From Rapana venosa (taxonomy: Eukaryota; Mollusca; Gastropoda; Neogastropoda; Muricidae): DNA of 64,000 nt. A program made the position numbers and the translations under genes. The DNA is taken from NCBI GenBank assembly GCA_028751875.1, contig CM054153.1, positions 29,537,307 to 29,601,306 of the forward strand, in the 5' to 3' direction. The notes beneath the pieces were generated by a model, which had not been told where the DNA came from, did not search any database, and worked only from the letters and a program-made list of their open reading frames with translations. Shown here piece by piece: positions 49,380 through 59,885 of this stretch; the stretch's first letter is position 1, and the number at the start of each line of letters is the position of its first letter.

Positions 49380-49505
49380 GAGAAAAGACACAAAAAAGAC
49401 AAATGGAGAAAAAGAGACAACAACAGAGGAGAGAGAGAAAAAGAAAAAAAAGGAGAGGAGAGAGAGAGGAGAGAGGAGAGAAAGAGAGAGAGAGAGAGAG
49501 AAGGT
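49380..49505. repeat. Purine-only GA-rich tract
   Basis: GAGAGA, AAAAAGA and GAGGAGAG words on the plus strand. The Ser/Leu/Phe-rich minus frames across it are artefacts. Confidence 0.93.
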
Positions 49506-50102
49506 GAGGAAAAAGATAACATACAAAACATTTCCGCACAATCACGAAGCATCTACCACATGAATGCGTCTTGCTTACTTTGTTACACTTATCAAACTGC
49601 AGTCTGATCTCAAACATAAATACAAATATGACATCAAATCCATATCTATAACAAGCATTCTAATATGTATCTAAACACTGAGAAATTCAGGCAGGTTACA
49701 AAAAGCTAGGCGTTGAACAAATTACTAAAACATCAATCAGCCGAGAGAGAACAAAATTGTCCCAAATCGATGTACTCTATGCGTGCATGCATCACAGCTT
49801 CCATATATGCATGAGACACGTTTGTACATATAACAACTGCAAAATCACAGTGATGATGGTATATACCCAAGTCACACAACAGCACAGCCTTTAAATATGT
49901 TTGCAATATATACTTATAAACAGGATCACAGCGATGATATACAGGTCACATAACAACACAGGTTTTCGATTCTTTCGTCTGCTTTCCTTGGCCATGGGTC
50001 AGCGAGTTGACAGGACCCTCCTCCTGTTTTTTAGTTCTGTTGGACAAACAAAAACAAAAAAAGAAGCACAATATAAAACACATGGGCTCCCAACAGGAAG
50101 GA

Positions 50103-50425
50103 AGGTGGCAGGGTGGCTAAGACGTTTGCCTGCCAACAAGTAACCGTGAGGTTCTGGGTTCGATTCCCAGCCTCGCCCTTTCTTCCCAGTTTGACCAAAA
50201 AAATCGAACTGAATGTCAAAGTCCTTCGGATGAGACTATAAACCGAGGCCCCGTGTGCGAACGCATGCAGAACATCTTGCGCACACGTTAAATCCTGTTC
50301 CACTTTTCGAAAGAGTAGGCCATTGTGTGCCGGTGGGAACAGATGACAAAATTTACAAACCCGCATACACACGGGGACTGGATGTAAAACAGCACATGAG
50401 TGCTTATTCCATTATCCTCGATATA
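50103..50425 (+). repeat. Full-length SINE family A (type 2 head), young copy
   Basis: The head is 'ggtggcagggtggctaagac' with an intact B box 'gggttcgattccc' (about 50157-50169). The body is close to that of 29591: 'gtccttcggatgagactata' (50221-50240), 'acatcttgcgcacacgttaa' and 'tattccattatcctcgatat'. The tail is A-rich with a C run. The two copies can be used to define the subfamily consensus. Confidence 0.94.
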
Positions 50426-50489
50426 AACCCAAAAAAAACAACAACAAACCCCCCCCAAACCAAAAACCAACAGATATAACATATAGAGA

Positions 50490-50640
50490 GTTTCGGGGGT
50501 GGTTTTTTTTTCATTCCTTGGCTAAAGCTCTGAGGTTCAATAATGGTGACATTTTTTGCATCGCCCCCCCCACCCACCCACCCCTGTCCCACCATTATGG
50601 CAACTATATTCTGACTTTTGGGATACAGTTGCAAATCAAA
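50490..50640 (-). repeat. SINE family A 3' fragment, minus strand
   Basis: Carries the reversed 3' end, 'cattccttggctaaagctct', and the reversed 3' domain ending at 'actatattctgacttttggg', next to G and T runs. Confidence 0.75.
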
Positions 50641-50721
50641 CCTGCCATTTGGCCATGATGGTTAGAAGGTATCTCCCTGCTCTTTCCGATTTTCAACTGT
50701 TGTGGGTTCGCGCGCGCGGTG

Positions 50722-50815
50722 GTGTGTGTGTGTGTGTGTGCATGCGTGCATGTGTGTATGTGTGTGTGCATGTGTGCGCGCGTGTGTGCGCGCGCACGTG
50801 CGTGTGAGTGTGTAT
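50722..50815. repeat. (GT)n / CGCGCG alternating tract
   Basis: TG repeats with CGCGCGCG and GCGCGCACGTGCG blocks. Such alternating sequence can form left-handed DNA (known property). Confidence 0.93.
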
Positions 50816-50932
50816 ACATTTGAATTTGTAAAAACTATTAATTGTAACTGGCTGCATGTGAAAGACTAGGATGAATGAAAGCACTTTTATTTGTTCTTTT
50901 GCAAGATATAACGCTGTATAAATTCCATGATG

Positions 50933-51033
50933 ATGTAGTAGTAGTAGTAGTAGTAGTAGCAGTTATATAGTAGTAGTAGTAGTAGTAGTAGTAGTAATAG
51001 TAGTAGTAGTAGAAGTAGTAGTAGTAGCAGTTA

Positions 51034-51078
<45 letters not shown>

Positions 51079-51204
51079 AGTAGTAGTAGTAGTAGAATTT
51101 ATGTTATAGTAGTTTTTATAGTAGTAGTAGTTGTGTAGTTTTAGTAGTAGTAGTAGTAGTAGTAGTAGCAGTAGCAGTAGTAGTAGTAGTAGTAGTAGTA
51201 GTAT
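50933..51204. repeat. (TAG)n trinucleotide repeat, about 270 bp
   Basis: TAG triplets with interruptions such as CAGTTATAG and GAATTTATG. It follows the word 'gctgtataaattccatga', which matches the tail of SINE family C, so it may be an expanded SINE tail. Confidence 0.95.
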
Positions 51205-51214
51205 TTGACATGCA

Positions 51215-51590
51215 CAAGTCCATCACTAAGGCCACCATGGAGGTGCCTGTTTTAGGGAATTTTTCCCTGGAGTTAACATCACTACTGACTTCACTCTCCC
51301 AAATGTGCTTTGGATGAGACTATAAACCGGTGCTCCATGTGGGAATACATGCAGAACATCTTGTGCACACATTAAAAACCCATTCCACCTTTCGGCAGAG
51401 TAGGCCATTTTGTGCAGGTCAGAACGGATGACACTTTTTTTTTTTTAAACGCACGCACACAGGTGTCATGTTTAGACACCACCCCCAAAGACAGAATGCA
51501 GCTGCCTTAATGGTGAGTAAAAACAGTTACATATGCGAGATCTCACCTCTGGTGAACCCCAGATCTCTAGCTGAGGAACAAAGTATAATA
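51215..51590 (+). repeat. SINE family A, head truncated
   Basis: Begins in the 5' body ('ccaccatggaggtgcctg'). It continues through 'ggagttaacatcactactg', 'tggatgagactataaaccgg', 'cttgtgcacacattaaaaac' and 'tcgg.agagtaggccatt', and ends at 'gatctctagctgaggaac'. Confidence 0.85.
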
Positions 51591-51599
51591 ATATTATAT

Positions 51600-52210
51600 T
51601 TAGGGTATAAAAGCACAGAGAGAGAGACAGACAGACAGAGACAGACAGACAGAGATAGACAGACGAGACAGAGACAGCAACATGGTCAGAGAGAGACACA
51701 GACAGACAGAGAGAAAAAGAGACAGAGATCGAAATCAAAAGACAAGAGACAGACAGACAGACACAGACATGGAGAAGAGACAGAGGGAAAAAGAGGCTGA
51801 GACAGACAGACACAGACATGGACATGGAGAGAGACAGAGGGGAAAAGATGCTGAGACAGACAGACAGAAACAGACAGAGACATGGAGAGAGACAGAGAGA
51901 AAAAGAGGCTGAGACGACAGCCCACAGACAGAGACATGGTGAGAGACAGATGGAAAAAGAGGCTTGGAGAACAGAAAACACAAGGACATGGATATGGAGA
52001 GAGACAGAGGGGGAAAAAGGCTGAGACGACAGACACAGAGACATGGATATGGGGGAGAGACGAGGGGGAAAAGAGGCTGGACAGACAGACACAGACAGAG
52101 ACAAAAGGGAAAAAAAAGACCAAAACGGTGGAAAAAGAGACAAGAAAGAACAGCAAAAGAGAAAGGGAGGAAGACAAACACAGAACAAGAGGAGGAGACG
52201 AAGGAATTCT
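51600..52210. repeat. Purine-biased minisatellite, unit about 54-58 bp
   Basis: The phrase 'gaaaaagaggctgagacaga' and its variants recur at about 51790, 51845, 51902, 51957, 52014 and 52070, alternating with 'acatggagagagacagagg'. T is nearly absent from the plus strand except in ATGG. The 238-codon minus frame is Ser/Leu/Cys low complexity and is a by-product of the repeat. Confidence 0.9.
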
Positions 52211-52284
52211 ACAGAGAGGTTGACTGTGTAACGGCCCGTTGATACAACAACCAGGCTGCGCTTATCTTTTTATTTCCCTTACAG

Positions 52285-52545
52285 TGGGTGGGATAGCCTA
52301 GCGGTTAGAGCAGCGCGCTTGTGATCTGATGGCTTCGGATGAGACTATAAACCAAGGCCTCCCGTGCGAACGCACGCAGAACATCTTGCCCACACGTTAA
52401 ATCCTGTTCCGCTTTTCGTAAGAGTAGGCCACTGATGACAGAATTTACAAAACCGCAAACACACAGGGACTGGATGTAACAAAAGCACATAAGTGCTTAT
52501 TCCATTATCCTCGATATAAAAGAATAAAAAAAAATAAAATAAAAA
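52285..52545 (+). repeat. SINE family A with internal deletion
   Basis: The head 'gggatagcctagcggttaga' is joined directly to 'cggatgagactataaaccaa', so about 100 bp between head and core are missing. The rest is intact to 'ccattatcctcgatataaa' and an A-rich tail. Confidence 0.88.
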
Positions 52546-52546
52546 A

Positions 52547-52930
52547 TGGCTCCAGTTCGAGGGGATTTTCCTCCTCGAGTTAACATCAATACTGACTCCC
52601 CTCCCCCAAAAGTCCTTTCGATGAGGCAAGCTATAAACCTACACCCTGCCTGTGAATGCATGCTGAACATCTTTGCGTACTCTTTAAAAACCTGTTCTGC
52701 CTATCAGAAGACTAGGCTGTTTTGGTGGTGCTGGTAGGATCAGATGATGACTTTTTTCTTTTTTTTAAAAATGCATGCACGCGGGTGTCGTGGTTAGATA
52801 CCATCCCTGAAGTTGGAATACTGCTACCTTTATGAGGGGGTAAATGGTGGCAAATGCAAAAATCTCACCCATGGGGGAACCTTGGTGGGTGGTTCGAATC
52901 CCAGGCTGTCAGATCAGATCACGAGCCATG
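52547..52930 (+). repeat. SINE family A, head truncated
   Basis: Body from 'cgagttaacatcaatactga' through the core, the 3' domain and a GGTTCGAATCCC-like B box of an adjoining fragment (52890-52903). It is probably two overlapping decayed copies. Confidence 0.7.
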
Positions 52931-52954
52931 CTGAAGTCGGACGCGCTGGGCATG

Positions 52955-53325
52955 ACTTGTCAGGCTTGGCCCAGGCCAAAAGCTGTGTCAGTTATTACTG
53001 ATGTCGGCTAATTGCCAAGGCCTACATTAAAACGTTGTTACGTTGTACAATGTTGTGTTGAGATTGCCTTCAGCCATGACAAGCTCTTAACATAACAACC
53101 CGCACTCTCCTTTGTTAAAGGAGAAAAAAAATATCCTCTGAAGTCGGAGTATGGCTGCCTATATTATGGCAAGGTGCTTGAAAAAGAGTCATACACGCAA
53201 ACTTCTCATCCAGTGTGCGCTTCCTATCTCACAGTGATTATTCCCAGGTGGGATGATGAGCGAGTCAAGAGTGCATGTTCTGGGTGACCCCCAGGGTGTA
53301 AAGCTGGGGAACGCACAACAACAAC
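52955..53325 (+). repeat. Dispersed repeat family B, full copy
   Basis: It shares its whole length with 10478-10826, from 'ggcttggcccaggccaaaag' to 'ctggggaacgcacaacaaca'. The two are similar enough by eye (about 85-90%) to define the element. It ends in (CAA)n. Confidence 0.88.
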
Positions 53326-53394
53326 TTGTCAGGCGCTCAAGGACAGCGCAACACATTTTCCCTTATATGACAGATAACACTAGTTACTGTCTGA

Positions 53395-53625
53395 GTGTTT
53401 GACAAAGGTCATGAGCGCAATGGTCTAACCACTAGGCTATACCCCATCCCCCCCACCCCCACCCCATCCCCCTTCCAAAGGTTTAAACAAAAAAAATTTT
53501 GTTTTTTGTTCCTCAGCTAGAGCTCCAAGGTGAGATTGATGCGTATGCGACCGTTTTTATTCCCCCCCATTTAGGTAGCCGTGTTCCGACTTCGGGATAA
53601 CCTCAGATATTTAAATACAACAGAA
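53395..53625 (-). repeat. SINE family A fragments, minus strand
   Basis: The head ('tatagcctagtggttagacc' on the minus strand, 53410-53441) is separated by C runs from a reversed 3' domain ('tcctcagctagagctccaag', then 'gtagccgtgttccgacttcg'). The body between them is lost. Confidence 0.75.
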
Positions 53626-53829
53626 TGTAGTCAGTACCTCTGAGAAGAAGGCCAAGGTTTGGGAGTGGGTTTGACTTGCACTGTTTGGTAGTCAGGGTCG
53701 CCATCGCTTTCGCTGCTTGTACTGCTTTCAAACATGCCCGGAAGAAACATGCCCTTCAACCCCATAGACATAAAAGAAGTGTCTATCATAAAATTATGAA
53801 AGAAACCCCCACGATGCATACTATACAAA

Positions 53830-54890
53830 GGACTCACTTTAACATGCTTAATGAAAAAACCATATGGCAGGTCCTCAGAAAGTTTGGCATGAAGAAGGAC
53901 TAGTGCAAACCTTCAAGCACATCAACACGCAGCGTGCAGTCCTTCTGACAATCAGGTCGGAGACTACTCAAAACCACCGTTGGGTCCGCAGGATCCTGTT
54001 TACTCCGTCCCGTCAATCTGTTCTTGGAAAACATCATGAGAGAGACCCTCCATGCTTCCCCCTACCATCTCCCTTGGCGGCGACCCTTTCAAAAACTTAC
54101 GGTTGCCGATGACATTGACCCCAGGGCGGAAAGTAACACAGAGCTGCAAGATCTTCGACCAGACTGAGAACAGCTGGGCATATGGGATGGAGGTGGCTGG
54201 AGAAAAGTAAAGTACTTGTGAACAGCACGAGCTGCCACGCTAAATTTACATGAAGGCCAACAATGGGGGAGGTAGACGCCTTTTAAAACCTCGGCGCTAA
54301 CACTAAAAAGGCGGGCGATCGACGACAAAATCAAAGTCAGAATAGCATGGCACATTTCCATGAAAACTCACCCCTATGGGAAAGGGAAAGATCAGTTTCC
54401 CATCAAAACTAAAGCTCTACCAAAACCCCAATTCAGAGATCCTGCTGTAAGGAAGTGAAATGGACATTGATGCTGAAAAAGCAAAGCGAATCCAGTCATT
54501 CGAAACAAAATGCCAAAAAGAAAACTTACTGGGCATATCCTGGATGAGAACGAAGACGCAACGAATTTGTCAAGATCCAAATAACACGGTGGCAGGTTTC
54601 CCCAGAACCCCTTTCACATCGTCAAAAAGAAAAAGTGACATGGTCGGCCACGTCACCGCACAAAACTCTGCCCAAAACCCGTACTGCAGGGAACACTCGA
54701 AGGTGGAGAAGGAGGGGAAGACAGCAGCAAAGTCATGGATGGACATACATGAGAATGGACACAGGTGAAGACTCGGCACTACTGCGCAGAGCGAGGACGA
54801 GATGGATGGGGAGGCTTTACCACGGCAAACGTTTCATGTCTCCCACGAACCGCCAAGGTCACGGGGGTGATGTGTGTGTGATGAAATGAA
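53830..54890 (+). pseudogene. LINE 3: 3' half of reverse transcriptase, remnant
   Basis: Fragments in several frames match the C-terminal half of an endonuclease/reverse transcriptase. VLRKFGM (about 53873) and NLFLENIMRET (about 54018) precede the intact catalytic ADDID at 54105-54119. SNTELQDL (about 54130) follows. A TFQ-like IQSFETKCQKENLLGISW block (about 54490) and a WMGRLYHGKRFM-like C-terminus near 54800 correspond to the thumb and tail. The 102-codon frame 54460-54768 is one piece. The N-terminal half (endonuclease and fingers) is missing, as in typical 5'-truncated insertions. It differs in sequence from LINE 1 and LINE 2. Confidence 0.75.
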
Positions 54891-55565
54891 AAAACCTCAT
54901 AATGTATAAAGTAATATGTAATATCGATCTAATGTTATTGTTTTTTTCTTTTTAATGTCAAATAGAGTTTATAAATGGCCAAAAGGGATTAAAAGATGTG
55001 AATAATATCCTACTGACAGTTCCTTACAATTTTCAAACAAAACAAACACAGCACAATACAAGTTTTTAACTGGATCAAAACTGCAATCTGTAATAGCAAA
55101 CGTCGATGCAAAAATCAGACATGTCCCTTGAAAATTCACAGCGAGGAGTGCCAGTATATTTTCTAAATATTTTTAATATTGTTGATGCTACAATCATATA
55201 AACAAAGCATACATGGTAACAGTTATGCAGTTATCATAGCTATGAAAGGTTTCAACCAAGCCATGCAATACATCTTGATTATGCCGAATCATCCATGTTA
55301 TTTGATAGTGAAATTACTGAAACATACCATTTTGAAATTTTACATGGTCTATCAAGCCATGATGAAAAATTACAAGACACTCCATAATTCTGTGTAGACT
55401 TCATACTCTCTACATCTGCTGAACAAAGAAATACTTTGAACATATCATTTGCTACAGGTTACCATAACTTCAAAACTAAATTAATTCACTACAAGTTATC
55501 ATTTCATGGTTTAGATGCTATGTAGACAAAATAAGGGTCAGAATTGTTTACTGGCAATGGAACAC
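54891..55565. other. Non-coding DNA, no gene seen
   Basis: AT-rich unique-looking sequence with no repeat copy or exon that I recognise. Confidence 0.4.
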
Positions 55566-55569
55566 TAAG

Positions 55570-55975
55570 CTGATGTGGTAAGAGACCGTTTGACTTCGTC
55601 CATGGTCAATGAAGTTGTTAGGGGTTCAAATCCTTAGCAGCGAAATCCAATGGGGGAATTTAAGGTGGGCGATTTTTACAATCTCGCCAGGTCAGCTGTA
55701 AGTGCAGACCAGCCAGTAACTTCATTCCCTTCATGTATATGTATACACACACATGCAGCAAATCAGATAGGCATGTTAAAGATTCTGTCATTGACGCCAG
55801 TATACGGTGGGTTTTGGAAACACGAACAAACCTAGCACACAGCCTGTACAATGGCATGAGCTGCTGTGAAGTGGGAATGAGCTGGCTGAGACCAGGGGGC
55901 AGACCTCTGGCAAAGGTGCAACAAGCACAAGAGAAGACCCGGCACTGTGCACCTCACCTGGTAAGGGAACGCACA
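55570..55975 (+). repeat. SINE family D, long copy
   Basis: The head is degraded ('gctgatgtggtaagagac', 'aggggttcaaatcc'). The body 'cgatttttacaatctcgcca' and 'ggtcagctgtaagtgcagac', and the distal part 'gcagacctctggcaaagg' and 'ccggcactgtgcacctcacc', match 34985-35410. Frames of up to 121 codons here are repeat-derived. Confidence 0.78.
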
Positions 55976-56520
55976 CAGCCACTGGCCGCTTGCTGTAAAA
56001 TACTCCCATCTGTATATCGAGACACACTTACCACTCCAGACCAAAGAGAGCAGGAAAGACGACCAAGCCAAAGAAACACTGCACTTCCACAGCAATAGTA
56101 CATGCAAACTTAAAAAATGAGTAATCAAGAAACAGGAAAACACAGTTACAAACGTTAAGTAGCATTCGACGTCAATTAGGCGCTATGCAACCGTTAGAAT
56201 CTAACAGACCCTTGATCTAAAAATAAAAAAACACCAACCAAAACAGATTAACGGAAACTGTATCATAAGGAACAACCACGCTATAGACTCGGTTCAAGTG
56301 AGCTAGTAAGGTTAAGTTTTTGTATCACTACAGTTATTTTTAGCCTGTTAGTGTGTGTTCATTACTTGGCCACCTGATTTAATTGAAAACAAAAACAAAA
56401 GCTCGTAAACACGGCAGAAAACCTCCTAGTGTCATTTAAATATTACCAGTGCCGGTTTATGATATCACTGGTATAAGTCAAAAACAGCCGCGGTGTCACT
56501 GCACATTTAGATACGGTTAA
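55976..56520. other. Non-coding DNA, no gene seen
   Basis: Unique-looking sequence; no recognised feature. Confidence 0.4.
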
Positions 56521-57386
56521 TTTTTTTTTTTTTTTTTTTTGCTGCTCCATCTTCTTGATGTCCCCCGTCTGCTGTTCCACACCGCTCATTCCAATCTTCC
56601 CACACAACCATCCCCAGATTTTTTTATGTCTCATTCATCAGAGTTCGGGGTCCCCCACAGGGAGGCCAATCATATCAGGCCGCTGCGGGGCCACAGCCCA
56701 GAGGGGCCTGCACTGCTGCTGGTCCTTTGGTTGGTGTTCAGTGGTGCCTGTTCTGAGCTAACATAGCAGGACACCACCTACTAAGCCCCCTATAACGACA
56801 GTATTAGCTCAGACGCGAGCCAGACTGGTGAGTTGCCCACCCGATTGGTGGCAACCACCCATACGTCCTCAAACAACCGTCCCCCGCGAAACCTCCAACC
56901 CATAGGCTTTGACACAAACCCATCACAGCACAGAAGTGTATGGGCATACCGAATCTGAGGTCACCATGAGACCAAGAAAAACTGGGACACGAATCAGAGG
57001 CAACTGTTTAAAATTGCCCTTGATGGGATCAATGACTAAATGAGGATGACTTATTTATGCTGCTGTGGAAGTGCATATGCTTTGAGACTACTTTGACAGG
57101 GTTTGTACTCTCGCTTATCATCATAATATATCCGGCATCAACCGGGCCCGAGAGATACAGACACTGCAGTGTTGGTCAGGTAATTTGAAGGAAAACACTC
57201 TCAAAACTCGCATCCGTTAAGTGGATTAAGCTCGTTGTGTGGTCCCAGTCTTCCACTGAGCCACAGCACATCACTTGGTAGGAGCCGGCCGGGAGTTCGA
57301 AAAAAATCCTTATGACTCTTAGGGGATTCGAAACCGCGTCCTTCCAGTCTGTAACCAAGCGCTAAACCACTGCGCCATGGCGGCTG
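56521..57386 (-). mobile_element. Long retroposon with tRNA-like head and poly-A tail (family F)
   Basis: On the minus strand it begins with 'cagccgccatggcgcagtgg' followed by 'tttagcgcttgg' (A-box-like) and 'ggtttcgaatccc' (B box, about 57323-57335). It ends after about 845 bp in an uninterrupted A20 (T at 56521-56540 on plus). The interior is GC- and CpG-rich, with no long open frame, and contains no match to families A to D. Flanks show TTAAACCGTT upstream and TTAACCGTAT downstream, a possible decayed target duplication. The size is unusual for a simple SINE. It could be a SINE with a long body, a dimer, or a SINE head joined to a LINE 3' region. Confidence 0.65.
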
Positions 57387-57899
57387 TTTTTTGAACGGTT
57401 TAAAATTACTCACCCCCAAAAAAAGTACAGATCTTTTGTTTTCTCTTTAACAGCTAAGTTTAAGTAAGCTATTTTTTCTTTAACTTTTTGTTTAAAACGG
57501 AAGAAAAAGGCTACGAAGCATGAATTTTACTTCATATTTTTGGCCTATGCAGAGTGACTGCATGTGTTTTCTCTCCTGCCACAAGCCATCAGCAGTGCAT
57601 GACTCCCTACTGACGAAGCAATTTGGGCAGTTTTCTTGTAGCAGTAATATAGGGACTGACTCCAGCCGAAGCCTCACGGCTTACTGAATGACCCACCCAT
57701 GATGTTTCTTTTCTTTATGTATGTATTCACTTATCTATTCACCATAAGAACCACTCTTAAATACATTTGCTCATAATGAATTGAAGGACTACCATTCAAG
57801 AAACCAGGCCCTATGAAGCCATTTTCCGCAATTATAGCAGACAATAAATACCATGTGGGAGTCATTAAGTGAAAACTGAATGCTACGCTACATGACAAA

Positions 57900-58240
57900 G
57901 ATCAAATGGGAAGACAGGATCACAAATAAAGAACTATGGAGAACGTGCAAAGTTGATGATTGAAGTCTGTAGTAAGTTACATAGACTGCGCTGGTTTGGG
58001 GCGCCACATCACGGAATGAGACACCACATCATAAAAGAGCATGAAGTTCGTAGTGGATGGAAAGGCGACCAAAAGGGAAAAGACCTAGCAAGACCTGGGT
58101 ACTGTATTGCAGATGATCTTAGAGGAAAAGGGTGGCATAAATAAGGCGGAAGTCAACACAGAGAGAGATGGAGAAGGTCATCTATGTAAACTCCCCTGGA
58201 AGAAACATGGCAAAAAAGGGAAGAAGAAGAAGAAGAAGTC
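57900..58240 (+). pseudogene. LINE 4: reverse transcriptase C-terminal remnant
   Basis: In plus frames, KWEDRITNKELW (about 57906), LHRLRWFGAPHHGM (about 57979) and WKGDQKGK followed by DLRGKGWHK (to 58142) resemble the conserved C-terminal tail of LINE reverse transcriptases. The corresponding pattern is an Arg-Trp-x-Asp region, then LRWFGHxxRM, then RGRPxxxW. After a frameshift, RERWRRSSM near 58160 continues it. It ends in (GAA)n at 58218-58239. Only about 340 bp survive. Confidence 0.6.
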
Positions 58241-58244
58241 TTAA

Positions 58245-58780
58245 GTGATTGTTTGTTGCTAAATGGATTAACAGATTCACCAATGCAAACTGGACAAAAA
58301 CAAACAAGGAATTATCATCTCCGTTGAGCCTGTCCATGTGTGGCATGCAAGATAGCCAGATAAGAAACCCAAAGACGTTTGAGCTTTGTTTTCTTATTGC
58401 TAGTGACCATGAACATCTGGTAGATCTTAAAGACTGAGTATGCGTCAGACCAAGGGAATAGTCCTCTAAGCTCTAGGACCACTTACTTTGATTTGACCAT
58501 AACGCTTCAAGTACAAGATTTTTTATTTTTTATATTTTTTACTGTTCCTCACACAGCAGTGTGGGCTGTTGAGAGAGGACCTTGGCTGCTCTGCACAGCA
58601 GCACTGCATTAGACTGGGCTTGGAGAAAACAAATCATATAGGTGCAATGGAGGCATGCATGAAGCCAGGAAAACTTGTATAAAGGAGGCTAGATACTTTG
58701 CATCTGTTACACAGGCATAGAGTACTACATAGGAGCTAGATCTTTTATTTTAAGAAAGAAGTACATATAGCTGGCTTTGT
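58245..58780. other. Non-coding DNA, no gene seen
   Basis: Unique-looking sequence; open frames are short and unrecognised. Confidence 0.4.
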
Positions 58781-58789
58781 GTTTTTGTT

Positions 58790-58935
58790 TTTTGAGATGT
58801 AGCTGAGAACTCAACTACCAGGGGCGGAGGAGCATGAGAGCATTGGTGTGTAGAGAACTTGCACACAAGTGCAACTTGACCGGCCAGGGGATTAAGCCGG
58901 AATTCGAGCCACCACCGAGACACATCCAAGGAAGA
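58790..58935 (+). repeat. Short SINE-like fragment with B box
   Basis: Contains 'ggaattcgagccaccaccga' followed by 'gacacatccaagg', resembling the end of a family A type 1 head. Confidence 0.45.
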
Positions 58936-59099
58936 AAGAACCACACTGATTGTGTGTCTGTTTTTAAAACCCTATATCCCTATTCTTGCATGTCATGTAT
59001 TTCTTTTTTTAAGCCAAAACTGGCTCTCCATGTCTGCATGCGGATAAAAAAACTTGTACACTTTTATCCATCAATGACTGATCTACTGAATACGCCTGT

Positions 59100-59245
59100 G
59101 TCCTGTGTTCAGTCCTTTGGTTTTTGGGGTATTTTTTTTTATTCCTCGTGTAGGAACTCAGGTTCATCAATGGTGTGAGATTTGTTATATGCAACCGATT
59201 TTTCCCCCTAAAACTAAGGTAGTTGCATTTTGATTTCAGAGAGAT
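59100..59245 (-). repeat. SINE family A 3' fragment, minus strand
   Basis: Carries 'aactcaggttcatcaatggt' and 'aggtagttgcattttgattt', the reversed 3' domain, next to G and T runs. Confidence 0.65.
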
Positions 59246-59750
59246 TATGTTTTAAAAGAATCAAACATATCTCCTTTCATTTTGACTCTTGGCAATTCAG
59301 AAGATTGCTAATGAGAATTATTCTTGACGATAGTAACTGTTTTAGATAAGAAATACATGTAGACACTGCAATGAGTTTTGAGAAAACGTAACGGTTAAAT
59401 GATAAATCTTTAATTTGTACGCAAGTGCTCATTGTGAACCATGCTGCCAAATCCTTCTTCTTTTTTTTTTCAACAGCTGATGACAAACACTAATCAAGAG
59501 TGACTGTAGTAAGGACATACACAGCAAAACCTCATAGAAATGATGTAACAAAGGAATCCTCATTTGACCGTTTTGGGTGATGACCTAGATTAATGATACA
59601 ACATGTAACACGCAGAGAAAAGGACAGTTCAGAATGTCATCAGAGCAATGCACAATAGATTAACAAAGTAGGTTTGTTTAAACACAGAGAGAAAAAATTG
59701 TAAGGATTATTCCTTAAGTAAAAATTCAGGCCACCTTAATAATGGATACG
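59246..59750. other. Non-coding DNA, no gene seen
   Basis: No recognised feature. Confidence 0.4.
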
Positions 59751-59754
59751 ATGG

Positions 59755-59885
59755 TAAAAGCAATTACTTAGGAGCCAAAAAAAACCCAATTTTTCCCCAT
59801 TTGTTACCCGGAAATTGGTGAGATTTTTGCCTATGTGACCATTTTTGCCCACCATTCAGGCAGCCGCATTCCGAGTTCAGGGATA
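59755..59885 (-). repeat. SINE family A 3' fragment, minus strand
   Basis: Reversed 3' domain: 'tggtgagatttttgcctatg', 'gcccaccattcaggcagcc' and 'cattccgagttcaggga'. Confidence 0.7.

Noticed and set aside
51472..52188. 238-codon minus-strand frame rich in Ser, Leu and Cys
   Set aside because: It is the reverse strand of a purine-rich minisatellite.
53631..53903. Overlapping 68- and 75-codon frames on opposite strands just before LINE 3
   Set aside because: Neither shows a recognisable domain. The plus frame runs into the LINE 3 reverse-transcriptase remnant, so it is probably repeat-derived.
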